Shown: in pieces, positions 62,094 to 64,000 of the stretch
How the letters are laid out: the number at the start of each line of letters is the position of its first letter
Position numbering within the stretch: the stretch's first letter is position 1
NCBI GenBank assembly: GCA_963760715.1
Contig: CAVXDY010000007.1
Location: 124,001-188,000, forward strand
From: CAVXDY01 sp963760715
GTDB taxonomy: Bacteria > Actinomycetota > Thermoleophilia > Miltoncostaeales > Miltoncostaeaceae
Reading direction: 5' to 3'
Length of the DNA stretch: 64,000 bases
Translations under genes and position numbers: made by a program
The notes under the pieces: model-generated
The model's input: only the letters and a program-made list of their open reading frames with translations
Told to the model about the DNA's origin: nothing
Database searches by the model: none

Positions 62094-64000
62094 GAACGAA
62101 CGACGGAGTCGGAACTCGGGTGGATCTCGATCCGGTAGTCGTCGCCCCGTCGTCTGATTGCGAGGCTCGAGCCGGGTGTCAGCTGGCTGATCGCCCCGGC
62201 GAGGGCGTCCGCGAGCGCGCGCTCCAACTGCCCGGTGTCAACGCGCGGCGCGGGCGCCTCGGCTCGCGCGCCGTCGCCGGCGCCGCCGTGACCGTTCGCG
62301 GTGGGGATGCCGTTGCCGTTCAGGACGCCGCGCGGAATGTCGTCGAGGGGCGCCTCGGTCCGGAACGCGATCTCGCCACGCCCCACGGGCTCCTGGTCGA
62401 TGGCGGCGAGCGCCGCGGCCATCGCCGCCCCCTCACCCGGCCGCGCCGTCCCGTGTGAGCCGTGGTACAGCACCGTGACCCAGTCGGGCGCCTCCCGTGC
62501 GGGCGGAGCCGGACGCCGCGACGTGTACATCCGCGCGTGCAGGTCGATGAGCAGGTCGGACAGCGAGTGCCACAGCCCGTAGTACGCGACCATCGCGTAC
62601 AGGGCCAGCACGCCGTTCAGCGCGGCGAACGTGGCGTGCCACCAGTTGCCCTTGTCGATGTCGTCGGCGAGCGTCAGGAACGCCCAGACGATGATCACGT
62701 AGGGGATCACGACGTAGAAGAAGGGCGCAACCGTCCGCGTGCGCACCTTCGGGGTGCGGGCGAAGACCACCTTCTGCCCGCCGATCGCCTGGGCGATCGA
62801 CTTCAGCGCGCCGACCGTGTTGATCGGGAGCAGCATCAGGTTGAGCCCGTAGACGCCCAGCACGTCGCGCCGCCGGTAGCCGTTCCGGCGCAGATCGGTG
62901 GCGAGGGCGAGGAAGAAGGGGAGGGCGGCCATCAGCGCCCACCCCGAGACCAGCGAATCGTCGAACGGGTAGAAGAGCAGGATCACCAGGCCGAGACCCG
63001 CCCACAGGACCCCCATCAGGTAGGACAGCCTGAGGAACCCCTCGAGGAACGTCGCGCCGATCCGCTTGCGGGCGCGCATCATCTGGAAGACCTTCGGCAT
63101 GATGATGAGGCCGCCGTTCGCCCAGCGCTCGCGCTGGACGCACAGCGCGCCGAAGTCGGGCGGCGTGGCGCTGTAGCTGAGCCGCTCGGGGTAGTTGTAG
63201 AGCTGCCAGCCGCGGAGGCGCAGGTCGAGGGTCGACTCGCTGTCCTCGGTCAGCGTGCGGTTCTGGATGTACCGCCGGACGGTGAAGCCCTCGTGCGCCT
63301 CCTCGACCATGATGTCGTCCAGTGCGGTCTTCCGGAGCACCGCGCTCGCCCCCACCCAGGAGGTCGCGCCGAAGCGGGTCATCCCCTGGTGGACGATGTG
63401 CTGGACGTCGGTGGTGGCGCCGGCGATGCGCTCGAGCCGGGTCGGGGCGCCCCGGTACGCCGAGTACGGCGTCTGCGCGACCGCGATCCTGGCGTTCTCG
63501 GGTTGCTGCATGAAGGAGACGAGACGCAGGCAGTACTCCGGCAGCAGCATGCTGTCGGCGTCGAGCGTGAGCACGTACTCGGGGTCGGGGACGTCGAGGT
63601 CGGATTCTCCGCCGCTGACCGGAAGGAGGACCCTGCCGCCGGCCGTGTCGCAGATGCGGTAGCGGGCGCCCATCAGCCCGATGTAGCTGTTCAGGTTGGT
63701 CGCCTTGTTCGACGCGTGGGAGAGCGACGCGAAGGTCTTGCGCTCGAACGAGGTGACCTCCGCCCGGAAGATCCAGGCGAGCCGGCGGTAGAGCTGGCGC
63801 ACGCGCGTGACGCTGAGCTCGGCCCCGTCCGCGGCGGCCTCCCGCAGCGCCTGGGCGTCGGCCGCGAGGTCGTCGGCCAGCCGCCGGAAGACCTCGTCCA
63901 CGAGGAACGCGTCCGTGTGGTCGACGACCTCCTCGCCGTCGGCGGTCTCGCGGAGCCACGCGACGGCCTCGTCGTACGTCTCGGCGAGTCGCACGAGCTC
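62090..64000 (-). CDS. BcsA-like processive family-2 glycosyltransferase (5' end beyond window)
   Basis: The frame stays open to base 64000, so the N-terminus is missing. At least 636 residues are visible. Glycosyltransferase motifs are LDADSM (DxD), TEDSES (TED) and QRERW (QxxRW), the set of processive GT2 synthases such as cellulose, chitin or hyaluronan synthases. About five membrane helices follow, then a cytoplasmic C-terminal region rich in Ala/Gly. It lacks an obvious PilZ domain in the visible part. It is coupled to the GH18-like gene, and the polymer made is unknown. Confidence 0.8.
   Translation of the reverse strand, partial: ELVRLAETYDEAVAWLRETADGEEVVDHTDAFLVDEVFRRLADDLAADAQALREAAADGAELSVTRVRQLYRRLAWIFRAEVTSFERKTFASLSHASNKATNLNSYIGLMGARYRICDTAGGRVLLPVSGGESDLDVPDPEYVLTLDADSMLLPEYCLRLVSFMQQPENARIAVAQTPYSAYRGAPTRLERIAGATTDVQHIVHQGMTRFGATSWVGASAVLRKTALDDIMVEEAHEGFTVRRYIQNRTLTEDSESTLDLRLRGWQLYNYPERLSYSATPPDFGALCVQRERWANGGLIIMPKVFQMMRARKRIGATFLEGFLRLSYLMGVLWAGLGLVILLFYPFDDSLVSGWALMAALPFFLALATDLRRNGYRRRDVLGVYGLNLMLLPINTVGALKSIAQAIGGQKVVFARTPKVRTRTVAPFFYVVIPYVIIVWAFLTLADDIDKGNWWHATFAALNGVLALYAMVAYYGLWHSLSDLLIDLHARMYTSRRPAPPAREAPDWVTVLYHGSHGTARPGEGAAMAAALAAIDQEPVGRGEIAFRTEAPLDDIPRGVLNGNGIPTANGHGGAGDGARAEAPAPRVDTGQLERALADALAGAISQLTPGSSLAIRRRGDDYRIEIHPSSDSVVRS

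Overview
This window looks like a chromosomal segment of a very GC-rich actinobacterium. GC is visibly about 70-75% in most genes, genes overlap through ATGA/GTGA junctions, and GTG, TTG and even CTG starts are common. The mycobacterial-type cysO-cysM-mec cysteine pathway and recurrent leaderless promoters (TAnnnT ending 6-7 nt before a start codon) fit Actinomycetota. Several lineage-type hypothetical proteins make class Thermoleophilia my best guess, but this is an inference. There is no rRNA, CRISPR array or prophage. The only mobile element I see is a 163-bp palindromic MITE.

Layout. 1-3000: end of a RecB-like nuclease gene, an OB/HD nuclease and a secreted VWA protein. 3000-7000: a secreted trypsin-like protease, then a divergent pair, an HMGL-type (citrate/isopropylmalate synthase-like) enzyme and an HTH-citrate synthase fusion, sharing a palindrome and leaderless promoters. 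7000-11800: a minus-strand housekeeping run (ychF, methylmalonyl-CoA epimerase, NAPRTase, YcnI, SRPBCC, DUF1385). 11800-22500: degenerate HD-GYP/LuxR regulator, cupin, MITE, tandem ThyX-like protein, subtilase, YqeY, a frameshifted rarA and an Fsr-like MFS pump. 22600-25450: moeZ-cysO-cysM-mec. 25490-32500: NYN/LOTUS nuclease with a repeat tail, gltA, a MarR regulator, small genes, a sixA-like phosphatase and aceB. 32500-37100: copper CopC-CopD fusion divergent from fabI, a frameshifted phosphoesterase, an epimerase and a secreted barrel protein.

37100-47830 is one tight minus-strand operon for glycerol and dihydroxyacetone: glpF-dhaK-dhaL-glpK-glpA-glpB-glpC-dhaM. Glycerol enters through GlpF, is phosphorylated by GlpK and oxidised by GlpABC. 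Dihydroxyacetone is phosphorylated by DhaKL, fed by a DhaM that carries its own HPr and a complete enzyme I. plsY and pgsA lie just upstream, so glycerol-3-phosphate use for lipids neighbours its catabolism.

49200-54300: frameshifted mntH, an anti-sigma-type ATPase with an RsiG-like tail, a DUF4239 protein, a lower-GC DszB-like desulfinase with a rhodanese, and tRNA-Val/tRNA-Asp. 54300-64000: small redox and hydrolase genes, membrane proteins, and a GH18-like protein with three carbohydrate-binding repeats coupled to a BcsA-like glycosyltransferase cut by the window edge.

Three genes (rarA, a phosphoesterase, mntH) each carry exactly one extra base, which points either to residual sequence errors or to recent decay.
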